Source: Nemertoderma westbladi (Eukaryota > Xenacoelomorpha > Nemertodermatida > Nemertodermatidae). From it: a stretch of 64,000 nt of DNA. Positions 47,098 through 62,500 of this stretch are shown here, one piece after another. Under the pieces are notes generated by a model. That model was not told the origin of the DNA and made no database searches. It worked only from the letters and a program-made list of their open reading frames with translations. Position 1 is the first letter of the stretch; every line of letters begins with the position of its first letter. The stretch lies in NCBI GenBank assembly GCA_032718475.1, contig JAUCBJ010003088.1, positions 1 through 64,000 on the forward strand. The letters are read 5' to 3'. The position numbers were made by a program, and so were the translations under genes.

Positions 47098-48190
47098 ATA
47101 CAGCAGTTAGAACCAGTACTCCTATATGGAGTCCATCAATCAGAAGTTAGAACCAGTACTCCTTTATGGAGTCCTTCAATCATAAGTTAGAACCAGTACT
47201 CCTATATGGAGTCCATCATACAGCAGTTAGAACCAGTACTCCTTCCTATATGGATTCCATCATACAGCAGTTAGAACCAGTACTCCTATATGGAGTCCAT
47301 CAATCAGAAGTTAGAACCAGTACTCCTTTATGGAGTCCTTCAATCAGAAGTTAGAACCAGTACTCCTATATGGATTCCATCAATCAGAAGTTAGAACCAG
47401 TACTCCTATATGGAGTCCATCAATCAGAAGTTAGAACTAGTACTCCTTTATGGAGTCCATCAATCAGAAGTTAGAACCAGTACTCCTATATGGAGTCCAT
47501 CATACAGCAGTTAGAATCAGTACTCCTATATGGAGTCCATCATACAAAAGTTAGAACCATACAGCAGTTAGAACCAGTACTCCTATATGGAGTCCATCAT
47601 ACAGCAGTTAGAACCAGTACTCCTATATGGAGCATCAATCAGCAGATAGAACCAGGAACCAGTACTCCCATATGGATTCCATCATACAGCAGTTAGAACC
47701 AGTACTCCTATATGGAGTCCATCATACAGCAGTTAGAACCAGTACTCCTATATGGAGTCCATCATACAGCAGTTAGAACCAGTACTCCTATATGGAGTCC
47801 ATCAATCAGAAGTTAGAACCAGTACTCCTATATGGAGTCCATCAATCAGAAGTTAGAACCAGTACTCCTATATGGAGTCCATCATACAGCAGTTAGAATC
47901 AGTACTCCTATATGGAGTCCATCATACAAAAGTTAGAACCAGTACTCCTATATGGAGTCCATCATACAGCAGTTAGAACTCCTATATGGAGTCCATCATA
48001 CAGCAGTTAGAATCAGTACTCCTATATGGAGTCCATCATACAGCAGTTAGAACCAGTACTCCTATATGGAGTCCATCATGCAGCAGTTAGAACCAGTACT
48101 CCTATATGGAGTTCATCAATCAGCAGTTAGAACCAGTACTCCTATATGGAGCATCAATCAGAAGTTAGAACCAGTACTCCTATATGGAGT
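47098..48190. repeat. 1.1-kb satellite duplication, copy 2
   Basis: Second copy of the segment at 45766-46858. A further partial relative at about 49540-50230 is offset by 2,246 bp from this one and differs by single bases such as AGCATATAG for AGCAGATAG. Confidence 0.85.
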
Positions 48191-51100
48191 CAGTCCATCA
48201 ATCATAAGTTAGAACCAGTACTCCTATATGGAGTCCATCATACAGCAGTTAGAACCAGTACTCCTTCCTATATGGAGTCCATCATTCAGCTGTTAGAACC
48301 AGTACTTCTATATGGAGACCATCATACAGCAGTTAGAACCAGTACTCCTATATGGAGCATCAATCAGAAGTTAGAACCAGTACTCCAGTAGCAGTTAGAA
48401 CCAGTACTCCTATATGGAGTCTATCAATCAGAAGTTAGAACCAGTACTCCTTTATGGAGTCCATCATACAGCAGTTAGAACCAGTACTCCTATATGGAGC
48501 ATCAATCAGCAGATAGAACCAGGAACCAGTACTCCTATATGGATTCCATCATACAGCAGTTAGAACCAGTACTCCTATATGGAGTCCATCATACAGCAGT
48601 TAGAACCAGTACTCCTATATGGAGTCCATCATACAGCAGTTAGAACCAGTACTCCTATATGGAGTCCATCAATCAGAAGTTAGAACCAGTACTCCTATAT
48701 GGAGTCCATCATACAGCAGTTAGAATCAGTACTCCTATATGAAGTCCATCATACAAAAGTTAGAACCAGTACTCCTATATGGAGACCATCATACAGCAGT
48801 TAGAACCAGTACTCCTATATGGAGTCCATCAATCAGAAGTTAGAACCAGTACTCCTTTATGGAGTCCTTCAATCATAAGTTAGAACCAGTACTCCTATAT
48901 GGAGTCCATCATGCAGCAGTTAGAACCAGTACTCCTTCCTATATGGATTCCATCATACAGCAGTTAGAACCAGTACTCCTATATGGAGTCCATCATACAG
49001 CAGTTAGAACCAGTACTCTTATATGGATACCATCATACAGCAGTTAGAACCAGTACTCCTATATGGAGCATCAATCAGAAGTTAGAACCAGTACTCCTTT
49101 ATGGAGTCAGTCCATCAATCATAAGTTAGAACCAGTACTCCTATATGGAGTCCATCATACAGCAGTTAGAACCAGTACTCCTTCCTATATGGATTCCATC
49201 ATACAGCAGTTAGAACCAGTACTCCTATATGGAGTCCATCATACAGCTGTTAGAACCAGTACTCCTATATGGAGTCCATCAATCAGAAGTTAGAACCAGT
49301 ACTCCTATATGGAGTCAGTCCATCAATCATAAGTTAGAATCAGTACTCCTATATGGAGTCCATCATACAGCAGTTAGAACCAGTACTCCTTCCTATATGG
49401 AGTCCATCATACAGCAGATAGAACCAGTACTCCTATATGGAGTCCATCATACAGCAGTCAGAACCAGTACTTCTATATGGAGACCATCATACAGCAGTTA
49501 GAACCAGTACTCCTATATAGGACCAGTACTCCTATATGGAGTCCATCAATCAGAAGTTAGAACCAGTACTCCTTTATGGAGTCCTTCAATCAGAAGTTAG
49601 AACCAGTACTCCTATATGGATTCCATCAATCAGAAGTTAGAACCAGTACTCCTATATGGAGTCCATCAATCAGAAGTTAGAACTAGTACTCCTTTATGGA
49701 GTCCATCAATCAGAAGTTAGAACCAGTACTCCTATATGGAGTCCATCATACAGCAGTTAGAATCAGTACTCCTATATGGAGTCCATCATACAAAAGTTAG
49801 AACCATACAGCAGTTAGAACCAGTACTCCTATATGGAGTCCATCATACAGCAGTTAGAACCAGTACTCCTATATGGAGCATCAATCAGCATATAGAACCA
49901 GGAACCAGTACTCCCATATGGATTCCATCATACAGCAGTTAGAACCAGTACTCCTATATGGAGTCCATCATACAGCAGTTAGAACCAGTACTCCTATATG
50001 GAGTCCATCATACAGCAGTTAGAACCAGTACTCCTATATGGAGTCCATCAATCAGAAGTTAGAACCAGTACTCCTATATGGAGTCCATCAATCAGAAGTT
50101 AGAACCAGTACTCCTATATGGAGTCCATCATACAGCAGTTAGAATCAGTACTCCTATATGGAGTCCATCATACAAAAGTTAGAACCAGTACTCCTATATG
50201 GAGTCCATCATACAGCAGTTAGAACTCCTATATGGAGTCCATCATACAGCAGTTAGAATCAGTACTCCTATATGGAGTCCATCATACAGCAGTTAGAACC
50301 AGTACTCCTATATGGAGTCCATCATGCAGCAGTTAGAACCAGTACTCCTATATGGAGTCCATCATACAGCAGTTAGAACCAGTACTCCTATATGGAGTCC
50401 ATCATACAGCAGTTAGAATCAGTACTCATATATGGAGTTCATCAATCAGCAGTTAGAACCAGTACTCCTATATGGAGTCTATCAATCAGAAGTTAGAACC
50501 AGTACTCCTTTATGGAGTCCATCATACAGTAATTAGAACCAGTACTCCTCAATCAGCAGTTAGAACCAGTACTCCTTTATGGAGTCCATCAATCAGAAGT
50601 TAGAACCAGTACTCCTATATGGAGTCCATCATACAGCAGTTAGAACCAGTACTCCTATATGGAGTCCATCATACAGCAGTTAGAATCAGTACTCCTATAT
50701 GGAGTTCATCAATCAGCAGTTAGAACCAGTACTCCTATATGGAGTCTATCAATCAGAAGTTGGAACCAGAACTCCTTTATGGAGTCCATCATACAGTAAT
50801 TAGAACCAGTACTCCTCAATCAGCAGTTAGAACCAGTACTCCTTTATGGAGTCCATCAATCAGAAGTTAGAACCAGTACTCCTATATGGAGTCCATCAAT
50901 CAGAAGTTAGAACCAGTACTCCTATATGGAGTCCATCAATCAGAATCAGAAGTTAGAACCAGTACTCCTATATGGAGTCCATCATACAGCAGTTAGAACA
51001 AGTACTCCTATATGGAGTCCATCATACAGCAGTTAGAACCAGTACTCCTATATGGAGTCCATCATACAGCAGTTAGAACCAGTACTCCTATATGGAGTCC

Positions 51101-52058
51101 ATCATACAGCAGTTAGAACCAGTACTCCTATATGGAGCATCAATCTGCAGATAGAACCAGGAACCAGTACTCCTATATGGATTCCATCATACAGCAGTTA
51201 GAACCAGTACTCCTATATGGAGTCCATCAATCAGAAGTTAGAACCAGTACTCCTATATGGATTCCATCAATCAGCAGTTAGAACCAGTACTCATATATGG
51301 AGTCCATCATACAGCAGTTAGAACCAGTACTCCTATATGGAGTCCATCATACAGCAGTTAGAACCAGTACTCCTATATGGAGTCCATCATACAGCAGTTA
51401 GACCCAGTACTCCTATATGGAGTCCATCAATCATAAGTTAGAACCAGTACTCCTATATGGAGTCCATCATACAGCAGTTAGAACCAGTACTCCTATATGG
51501 AGTCCATCATACAGCAGTTAGAACCAGTACTCTTATATGGAGTCCATCATACAGCAGTTAGAACCAGTACTCCTATATGGAGTCCATCATACAGCAGTTA
51601 GAACCAGTACTCCTATATGGAGTCCATCATACAGCAGTTAGAACCAGTACTCCTATACGGAGTCCATCATACAGCAGTTAGAATCAGTACTCCTATATGG
51701 AGTCCATCATACAGCAGTTAGAACCAGTACTCCTATATGGAGTCCCTCATACAGCAGTTAGAACCAGTACTCCCATATGGAGTCCATCATACAGCAGTTA
51801 GAACCAGTACTCCTATATGGAGTCCATCATACAGCCTATATGGAGTCCATCAATCAGAAGTTAGAACCAGTACTCCTATATGGAGTCCATCAATCAGAAT
51901 CAGAAGTTAGAACCAGTACTCCTATATGGAGTCCATCATACTGCAGTTAGAACCAGTACTCCTATATGGAGTCCATCAATCATAAGTTAGAACCAGTACT
52001 CCTATATGGAGTCCATCATACAGCAGTTAGAACCAGTACTCCTATATGGAGTCCTTCA

Positions 52059-55000
52059 TACAGAAGATAGAACCAGTACTATAAGGAGTCCTTCATACAG
52101 AAGATAGAACCAGTACTATATGGAGTCCATCATACAGCAGTTAGAACCAGTACCATATGGAGTCCATCATACAGCAGTTAGAACCAGTACTATATGGAGT
52201 CCATCATACAGCAGTTAGAACCAGTACTATATGGAGTCCATCAATCAGCAGTTAGAACCAGTACTATATGGAGTCCATCATACAGCAGTTAGAACCAGTA
52301 CTATATGGAGTCCATCATACAGCAGTTAGATCCAGTACTATATGGAGTCCTTCATACAGAAGATAGAACCAGTACCATATGGAGTCCATCATACAGCAGT
52401 TAGAACCAGTACTATATGGAGTCCATCACACAGCAGTTAGAACCAGTACTATATGGAGTCCATCATACAGCAGTTAGAACCAGTACTATATGGAGTCCTT
52501 CATATAGAAGATAGAACCAGTACTATATGGAGTCCATCATACAGCAGTTAGAACCAGTACTATATGGAGTCCTTCATACAGAAGATAGAACTAGTACTAT
52601 ATGGAGTCCTTCATACAGAAGATAGAACCAGTACCATATGGAGTCCATCATACAGCAGTTAGAACCAGTACTATATGGAGTCCATCACACAGCAGTTAGA
52701 ACCAGTACTATATGGAGTCCATCATACAGCAGTTAGAACCAGTACTATATGGAGTCCTTCATATAGAAGATAGAACCAGTACTATATGGAGTCCATCATA
52801 CAGCAGTTAGAACCAGTACTATATGGAGTCCATCATACAGCAGTTAGAACCAGTACTATATGGAGTCCATCATACAGCAGTTAGATCCAGTACTATATGG
52901 AGTCCTTCATACAGAAGATAGAACCAGTACCATATGGAGTCCATCATACAGCAGTTAGAACCAGTACTATATGGAGTCCATCACACAGCAGTTAGAACCA
53001 GTACTATATGGAGTCCATCATACAGCAGTTAGAACCAGTACTCCTATATGGAGTCCATCATACAGCAGTTAGAACCAGTACTATATGGAGTCCATCATAC
53101 AGCAGTTAGAACCAATACTCATATATGGAGTCCATCATACAACAGTTAGAACCAGTACTATATGGAGTCCATCATACAGCAGTTAGAACCAGTACCATAT
53201 GGAGTCCATCATACAGCAGTTAGAACCAGTACTATATGGAGTCCATCATACAGCAGTTAGAACCAGTACTCCTATATGGAGTCCATCATACAGCAGTTAG
53301 AACCAGTACTCCTATATGGAGTCCATCATACAGCAGTTAGAACCAGTACTCCTATATGGAGTCCATCATACAGCAGTTAGAATCAGTACTCCTATATGGA
53401 GTCCATCATACAGCAGTTAGAACCAGTACTCCTATATGGAGTCCATCATACAGCAGTTAGAACCAGTACTCCTATATGGAGTCCATCATACAGCAGTTAG
53501 AACCAGTACTCCTATATGGAGTCCATCATACAGCCTGGAGTCCATCAATCAGAAGTTAGAACCAGTACTCCTATATGGAGTCCATCAATCAGAATCAGAA
53601 GTTAGAACCAGTACTCCTATATGGAGTCCATCATACAGCAGTTAGAACCAGTACTCCTATATGGAGTCCATCAATCATAAGTTAGAACCAGTACTCCTAT
53701 ATGGAGTCCATCATACAGCAGTTAGAACCAGTACTCCTATATGGAGTCCTTCATACAGAAGATAGAACCAGTACTATAAGGAGTCCTTCATACAGAAGAT
53801 AGAACCAGTACTATATGGAGTCCATCATACAGCAGTTAGAACCAGTACCATATGGATTCCATCATACAGCAGTTAGAACCAGTACTATATGGAGTCCATC
53901 ATACAGCAGTTAGAACCAGTACTATATGGAGTCCATCAATCAGCAGTTAGAACCAGTACTATATGGAGTCCATCATACAGCAGTTAGAACCAGTACTCCT
54001 ATATGGAGTCCATCATACAGCAGTTAGAACCACTACTATATGGAGTCCATCATACAGCAGTTAGAACCAGTACTCCTATATGGAGTCCATCATACAGCAG
54101 TTAGAACCAGTACTATATGGAGTCCATCATACAGCAGTTAGAACCAGAACCATATGGAGTCCATCATACAGCAGTTAGAACCAGTACTATATAGAGTCCA
54201 TCATACAGCAGTTAGAACCAGTACTATATGGAGTCCATCATACAGCAGTTAGAACCAGTACTATATGGAGTCCATCATACAGCAGTAGAACCAGTACTAT
54301 ATGGAGTCCATCATACAGAAGATAGAACCAGTACTATATGGAGTCCTTCATACAGAAAATAGAACCAGTACTATATGGAGTCCTTCATACAGAAGTTAGA
54401 ACCAGTACTCCAATATGGAGTCCATCATACAGCAGTTAGAACCAGTACTATATGGAGTCCATCAATCAGCAGTTAGAATCAGTACTCCTATATGGAGTCC
54501 ATCATACAGCAGTTAGAACCAGTTCTATATGGAGTCCTCCATACAGAAGATAGAACCAGTACCATATGGAGTCCATCATACAGCAGTTAGAACCAGTACG
54601 ATAGAACCAGTACTATATGGAGTCCATCATACAGCAGTTAGAACCAGTACTATATGGAGTCCATCATACAGCAGTTAGAACCAGTACTATATGGAGTCCA
54701 TCATACAGCAGTTAGAACCAGTACTATATAGAGTCCTTCATATAGAAGATAGAACCAGTACTATATGGAGTCCGTCATACAGCAGTTAGAACCAGTACTA
54801 TATGGAGTCCATCATACAGCAGTTAGAACCAGTACTATATGGAGTCCTTCATACAGAAGATAGAACTAGTACTATATGGAGTCCATCATACAGCAGTAGA
54901 ACCAGTACTATATGGAGTCCTTCATATAGAAGATAGAACCAGTACTATATGGAGTCCATCATACAGCAGTTAGAACCAGTACTATATGGAGTCCATCATA

Positions 55001-58000
55001 CAGCAGTTAGAACCAGTACTCCAATATGGAGTCCATCATACAGCAGTTAGAACCAGTATTATATGGAGTCCTTCATATAGAAGATAGAACCAGTACTATA
55101 TGGAGTCCTTCATATAGAAGATAGAACCAGTACTATATGGAGTCCATCATACAGCAGTTAGAACCAGTACTATATGGAGTCCTTCATACAGAAGATAGAA
55201 CTAGTACTATATGGAGTCCTTCATACAGAAGATAGAACCAGTACCATATGGAGTCCATCATACAGCAGTTAGAACCAGTACTCCTATATGGAGTCCATCA
55301 TACAGCAGTTAGAACCAGTATTATATGGAGTCCTTCATATAGAAGATAGAACCAGTACTATATGGAGTCCATCATACAGCAGTTAGAACCAGTACTATAT
55401 GGAGTCCTTCATACAGAAGATAGAACTAGTACTATATGGAGTCCTTCATATAGAAGATAGAACCAGTACTATATGGAGTCCATCATACAGCAGTTAGAAC
55501 CAGTACTATATGGAGTCCTTCATACAGAAGATAGAACTAGTACTATATGGAGTCCTTCATACAGAAGATAGAACCAGTACTATATGGAGTCCATCATACA
55601 GCAGTTAGAACCAGTACTCCTATATGGAGTCCATCATACAGCAGTTAGAACCAGTACTCCTATATGGAGTCCATCATACAGCAGTTAGAACCAGTATTAT
55701 ATGGAGTCCTTCATATAGAAGATAGAACCAGTACTATATGGAGTCCATCATACAGCAGTTAGAACCAGTACTATATGGAGTCCTTCATACAGAAGATAGA
55801 ACTAGTACTATATGGAGTCCTTCATATAGAAGATAGAACCAGTACTATATGGAGTCCATCATACAGCAGTTAGAACCAGTACTATATGGAGTCCTTCATA
55901 CAGAAGATAGAACTAGTACTATATGGAGTCCTTCATACAGAAGATAGAACCAGTACTATATGGAGTCCATCATACAGCAGTTAGAACCAGTACTCCTATA
56001 TGGAGTCCATCATACAGCAGTTAGAACCAGTATTATATGGAGTCCTTCATATAGAAGATAGAACCAGTACTATATGGAGTCCATCATACAGCAGTTAGAA
56101 CCAGTACTCCTATATGGAGTCCATCATACAGCAGTTAGAACCAGTATTATATGGAGTCCTTCATATAGAAGATAGAACCAGTACTATATGGAGTCCTTCA
56201 TATAGAAGATAGAACCAGTACTATATGGAGTCCATCATACAGCAGTTAGAACCAGTACTATATGGAGTCCTTCATACAGAAGATAGAACTAGTACTATAT
56301 GGAGTCCTTCATACAGAAGATAGAACCAGTACCATATGGAGTCCATCATACAGCAGTTAGAACCAGTACTATATGGAGTCCATCACACAGCAGTTAGAAC
56401 CAGTACTATATGGAGTCCATCATACAGCAGTTAGAACCAGTACTATATGGAGTCCTTCATATAGAAGATAGAACCAGTACTATATGGAGTCCATCATACA
56501 GCAGTTAGAACCAGTACTATATGGAGTCCATCATACAGCAGTTAGAACCAGTACTATATGGAGTCCATCATACAGCAGTTAGATCCAGTACTATATGGAG
56601 TCCTTCATACAGAAGATAGAACCAGTACCATATGGAGTCCATCATACAGCAGTTAGAACCAGTACTATATGGAGTCCATCACACAGCAGTTAGAACCAGT
56701 ACTATATGGAGTCCATCATACAGCAGTTAGAACCAGTACTATATGGAGTCCATCATACAGCAGTTAGAACCAGTACTATATGGAGTCCTTCATACAGAAG
56801 ATAGAACCAGTACTATATGGAGTCCTTCATACAGAAGATAGAACCAGTACCATATGGAGTCCATCATACAGCAGTTAGAACCAGTACTATATGGAGTCCT
56901 TCATACAGCAGTTAGAACCAGTACTATATGGAGTCCTTCATATAGAAGATAGATCCAGTACCATATGGAGTCCATCATACAGCAGTTAGAACCAGTAATA
57001 TATGGAGTCCATCATACAGCAGTTAGAACCAGTACTATATGGAGTCCATCACACAGCAGTTAGAACCAGTACTATATGGAGTCCATAAATCAGCAGTTAG
57101 AACCAGTACTATATGGAGTCCATCATACAGCAGTTAGAACCAGTACTCCTATATGGAGTCCATCATACAGCAGTTAGAACCAGTACTATATGGAGTCCAT
57201 CATACAGCAGTTAGAACCAGTACTCATATATGGAGTCCATCATACAACAGTTAGAACCAGTACTATATGGAGTCCATCATACAGCAGTTAGAACCAGTAC
57301 CATATGGAGTCCATCATACAGCAGTTAGAACCAGTAATATATGGAGTCCATCATACAGCAGTTAGAACCAGTACTATATGGAGTCCATCACACAGCAGTT
57401 AGAACCAGTACTATATGGAGTCCATAAATCAGCAGTGAGAACCAGTACTATATGGAGTCCATCATACAACAGTTAGAACCAGTACTATATGGAGTCCATC
57501 ATACAGCAGTTAGAACCAGTACCATATGGAGTCCATCATACAGCAGTTAGAACCAGTACTCATATATGGAGTCCATCATACAGCAGTTAGAACCAGTACT
57601 CCTATATGGAGTCCATCATACATCAGTTAGAACCAGTACCATATGGAGTCCATCATACAGCAGTTAGAACCAGTACTATATGGAGTCCATCATATGGGTC
57701 CATCATACAGCAGTTAGAACCAGTACCATATGGAGTCCATCATACAGCAGTTAGAACCAGTACTATATGGAGTCCATCATACAGCAGTTAGAACCAGTAC
57801 TATATGGAGTCCATCATACAGCAGTTAGAACCAGTATTATATGGAGTCCATCATACAGCAGTTAGAACCAGTACTATATGGAGTCCTTCATACAGAAAAT
57901 AGAACCAGTACTATATGGAGTACCAGTACCATATGGAGTCCATCATACAGCAGTTAGAACCAGTACTATATGGTGTCCTTATGGAGTCCATCATACAGCA

Positions 58001-59530
58001 GTTAGAACCAGTACTATATGGAGTCCTTCATACAGAAGATAGAACCAGTACTATATGGAGTACCAGTACCATATGGAGTCCATCATACAGCAGTTAGAAC
58101 CAGTACTATATGGTGTCCTTATGGAGTCCATCATACAGCAGTTAGAACCAGTACTATATGGAGTCCATCATACAGCAGTTAGAACCAGTACTATATGGAG
58201 TCCATCATACAGCAGTTAGAACCAGTACTATATGGAGTCCATCATACAGCAGTTAGAACCAGTACTATATGGAGTCCATCATACAGCAGTTAGAACCAGT
58301 ACTATATGGAGTCCTTCATACAGAAGATAGAACCAGTACTATATGGAGTACCAGTACCATATGGAGTCCATCATACAGCAGTTAGAACCAGTACTATATG
58401 GTGTCCTTATGGAGTCCATCATACAGCAATTAGAACCAGTACTATATGGAGTCCTTCATACAGAAGATAGAACCAGTACTATATGGAGTCCTTCATACAG
58501 AAGATAGAACCAGTACTATATGGAGTCCTTCATACAGAAAATAGAACCAGTACTATATGGAGTACCAGTACCATATGGAGTCCATCATACAGCAGTTAGA
58601 ACCAGTACTATATGGTGTCCTTATGGAGTCCATCATACAGCAGTTAGAACCAGTACTATATGGAGTCCTTCATACAGAAGATAGAACCAGTACTATATGG
58701 AGTCCATCATACAGCAGTTAGAACCAGTACTATATGGAGTCCTTCATACAGAAAATAGAACCAGTACTATGGTGTCCTTATGGAGTCCATCATACAGCAG
58801 TTAGAACCAGTACTATATGGAGTCCTTCATACAGAAGTTAGAACCAGTACTATATGGTGTCCTTATGGAGTCCATCATACAGCAGTTAGAACCAGTACTA
58901 TATGGAGTCCTTCATACATAAGATAGAACCAGTACTATATGGAGTCCTTCATACAGAAGATAGAACCAGTACTATGGTGTCCTTATGGAGTCCATCATAC
59001 AGCAGTTAGAACCAGTACTATATGGAGTCCTTCATACAGAAGATAGAACCAGTACTATATGGAGTTCTTCATACAGAAGATAGAACCAGTACTATATGGA
59101 GTCCTTCATACAGAAGATAGAACCAGTACTATATGGAGTCCATCATACAGCAGTTAGAACCAGTACTATATGGAGTCCTTATGGAGTCCATCATACAGCA
59201 GTTAGAACCAGTACTATATGGAGTCCTTCATACAGAAGATAGAACCAGTACTATATGGAGTCCTTCATACAGAAGATAGAACCAGTACTATATGGAGTCC
59301 TTCATACAGAAGATAGAACCAGTACTATATGGAGTCCATCATACAGCAGTTAGAACCAGTACTATATGGAGTCCTTCATACAGAAGATAGAACCAGTACT
59401 ATATGGAGTCCATCATACAGCAGTTAGAACCAGTACTATATGGAGTCCATCATACAGAAGATAGAACCAGTACTATATGGAGTCCTTCATACAGAAGATA
59501 GAACCAGTACTATATGGAGTCCTTCATACA
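52059..59530. repeat. 37-bp derivative satellite island
   Basis: Here most monomers lack the CCT of ACTCCTATATGG and read ACTATATGG, shortening the period to 37 bp. Two main types alternate irregularly: one with CCATCATACAGCAGTTAG, the other with CCTTCATACAGAAGATAG (also TATAGAAG). Extra variants include ACCATATGG, CATCACACAG, GTTAGATCC and, in 57960-59000, a TGGTGTCCTTATGG junction. Stretches of 40-bp monomers are interspersed, notably 53260-53750. Both borders pass into the 40-bp type within one or two monomers. No genes; the open frames stop as in the main array. Confidence 0.97.
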
Positions 59531-62500
59531 GCAGTTAGAACCAGTACTCCTATATGGAGTCCATCATACAGCAGTTAGAACCAATACTCCTATATGGAGT
59601 CCATCAATCAGAAGTTAGAACCAGTACTCCTATATGGAGTCCATCAATCAGAAGTTAGAACCTGTACTCCTATATGGAGTCCATCATACAGCAGTTAGAA
59701 CCAGTACTCCTTCCTATATGGAGTCCACCATACAGCAGTTAGAACCAGTACTCCTATATGGAGCCCATCATACAGCAGTTAGAACCAGTACTCCTATATG
59801 GAGTCCATCATACAGCAGTTAGAACCAGTACTCCTGGAGTCCATCATACAGCAGTTAGAACCAGTACTCCTATATGGAGTCCATTAATCAGAAGTTAGAA
59901 CCAGTACTCCTATATGGAGTCAATCAATCAGAAGTAAGAACCAGTACTCCTATATGGAGTCCATCATTCAGAAGTAAGAACCAGTACTCCTTCCTATATG
60001 GAGTCCATCATATAGCAGTTAGAACCAGTACTCCTATATGGAGTCTATCAATCAGCAGTTAGAACCAGTACTCCTATATGGAGTCCATCATACAGCAGTT
60101 AGAACCAGTGCTCCTATATGGAGTCCATCATACAGCAGTTAGAACCAGTACTCCTATATGGAGTCCATCAATCAGAAGTAAGAACCAGTATTCCTATATG
60201 GAGTCTATCATACAGCAGTTAGAACCAGTGCTCCTATATGGAGTCCATCATACAGCAGTTAGAACCAGTACTCCTATATGGAGTCCATCATACAGCAGTT
60301 AGAACCAGTACTCCTATATGGAGTCCATCATACAGCAGTTAGAACCAGTACTCCTATATGGAGTCCATCAGACAGCAGTTAGAACCAGTACTCCTATATG
60401 GAGTCCATCATACAGCAGTTAGAACCAGTACTCCTATATGGAGTCCATCATACAGCAGTTAGAACCAGTACTCCTATATGGAGTCCATCAGACAGCAGTT
60501 AGAACCAGTACTCCTATATGGAGTCCATCATACAGCAGTTAGAACCAGTACTCCTATATGGAGTCCATCATACAGCAGTTAGAACCAGTACTCCTATATG
60601 GAGTCCATCATACAGCTGTTAGAACCAGTACTCCTATATGGAGACCATCATACAGCAGTTAGAACCAGTACTCCTATATGGAGCATCAATCAGAAGTTAG
60701 AACCAGTACTCCTATATGGAGTATCAATCAGAAGTTAGAACCAGTACTCCTATATGGAGTCCATCATACAGCAGTTAGAACAAGTACTCCTATATGGAGT
60801 CCATCATACAGCAGTTAGAACCAGTACTCCTTCCTATATGGAGTCAGTCCATCAATCATAAGTTAGAACCAGTACTCCTATATGGAGTCCATCATACAGC
60901 AGTTAGAACCAGTACTCCTTCCTATATGGATTCCATCATACAGCAGTTAGAACCAGTACTCCTATATGGAGTCCATCATACAGCAGTTAGAACCAGTACT
61001 CCTATATGGAGTCCATCAATCAGAAGTTAGAACCAGTACTCCTATATGGAATCAGTCCATCAATCATAAGTTAGAACCAGTACTCCTATATGGAGTCAAT
61101 CATACAGCAGTTAGAACCAGTACTCCTTCCTATATGGAGTCCATCATACAGCAGATAGAACCAGTACTCCTATATGGAGTCCATCATACAGCAGTCAGAA
61201 CCAGTACTTCTATATGGAGACCATCATACAGCAGTTAGAACCAGTACTCCTATATGGAGTCCATCAATCAGAAGTTAGAACCAGTACTCCTTTATGGAGG
61301 AGTCCATCAATCAGAAGTTAGAACCAGTACTCCTATATGGATTCCATCAATCAGAAGTTAGAACCAGTACTCCTATATGGAGTCCATCAATCAGAAGTTA
61401 GAACTAGTACTCCTTTATGGAGTCCATCAATTAGAAGTTAGAACCAGTACTCCTATATGGAGTCCATCATACAGCAGTTAGAATCAGTACTCCTATATGG
61501 AGTCCATCATACAAAAGTTAGAACCAGTACTCCTATATGGAGTCCATCATACAGCAGTTAGAACTCCTATATGGAGTCCATCATACAGCAGTTAGAATCA
61601 GTACTCCTATATGGAGTCTATCATACAGCAGTTAGAACCAGTACTCCTATATGGAGTCCATCATACAGCAGTTAGAACCAGTACTCCTATATGGAGTCCA
61701 TCATACAGCAGTTAGAATCAGTACTCCTATATGGAGTTCATCAATCAGCAGTTAGAACCAGTACTCCACCAATCAGAAGTTAGAACCAGTACTCCTTTAT
61801 GGAGTCTATCATACAGTAGTTAGAACCAGTACTCCTCAATCAGCAGTTAGAACCAGTACTCCTTTATGGAGTCCATCAATCAGAAGTTAGAACCAGTACT
61901 CCTATATGGAGTCCATCATGCAGCAGTTAGAACCAGTACTCCTATATGGAGTCCATCATACAGCAGTTAGAACCCGTACTCCTATATGGAGTCCATCATA
62001 CAGCAGTTAGAACCAGTACTCCTATATGGAGTCCATCATACAGAAGTTAGAACCAGTACTCCTATATGGAGTCCATCAATCATAAGTTAGAACCAGTACT
62101 CCTATATGGAGTCCATCAATCAGAATCAGAAGTTAGAACCAGTACTCCAATATGGAGTCCATCATACAGCAGTTAGAACCAGTACTCCTATATGGAGTCC
62201 ATCATACAGCAGTTAGAACCAGTACTCCTATATGGAGCATCAATCAGCAGATAGAACCAGGAACCAGTACTCCTATATGGATTCCATCATACAGCAGTTA
62301 GAACCAGTACTCCTATATGGAGTCCATCATACAGCAGTTAGAACCAGTACTCCTATATGGAGTCCATCATACAGCAGTTAGAACCAGTACTCCTATATGG
62401 AGTCCATCAATCAGAAGTTAGAACCAGTACTCCTATATGGAGTCCATCATACAGCAGTTAGAATCAGTACTCCTATATGGAGTCCATCATACAAAAGTTA

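Larger units (their letters stand above)
44301..52058. repeat. 40-bp satellite array, middle part
   Basis: The satellite resumes directly after the LINE. For roughly the first 280 bp it follows the same variant order as the unit near 31541-31740, then passes to another arrangement with more length variants (TCCTTCCTATATGG, GGAGTCAGTCC, TATGAAGTCC, AGACCATC). The higher-order pattern is less regular than in the left part. No genes. Confidence 0.98.
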
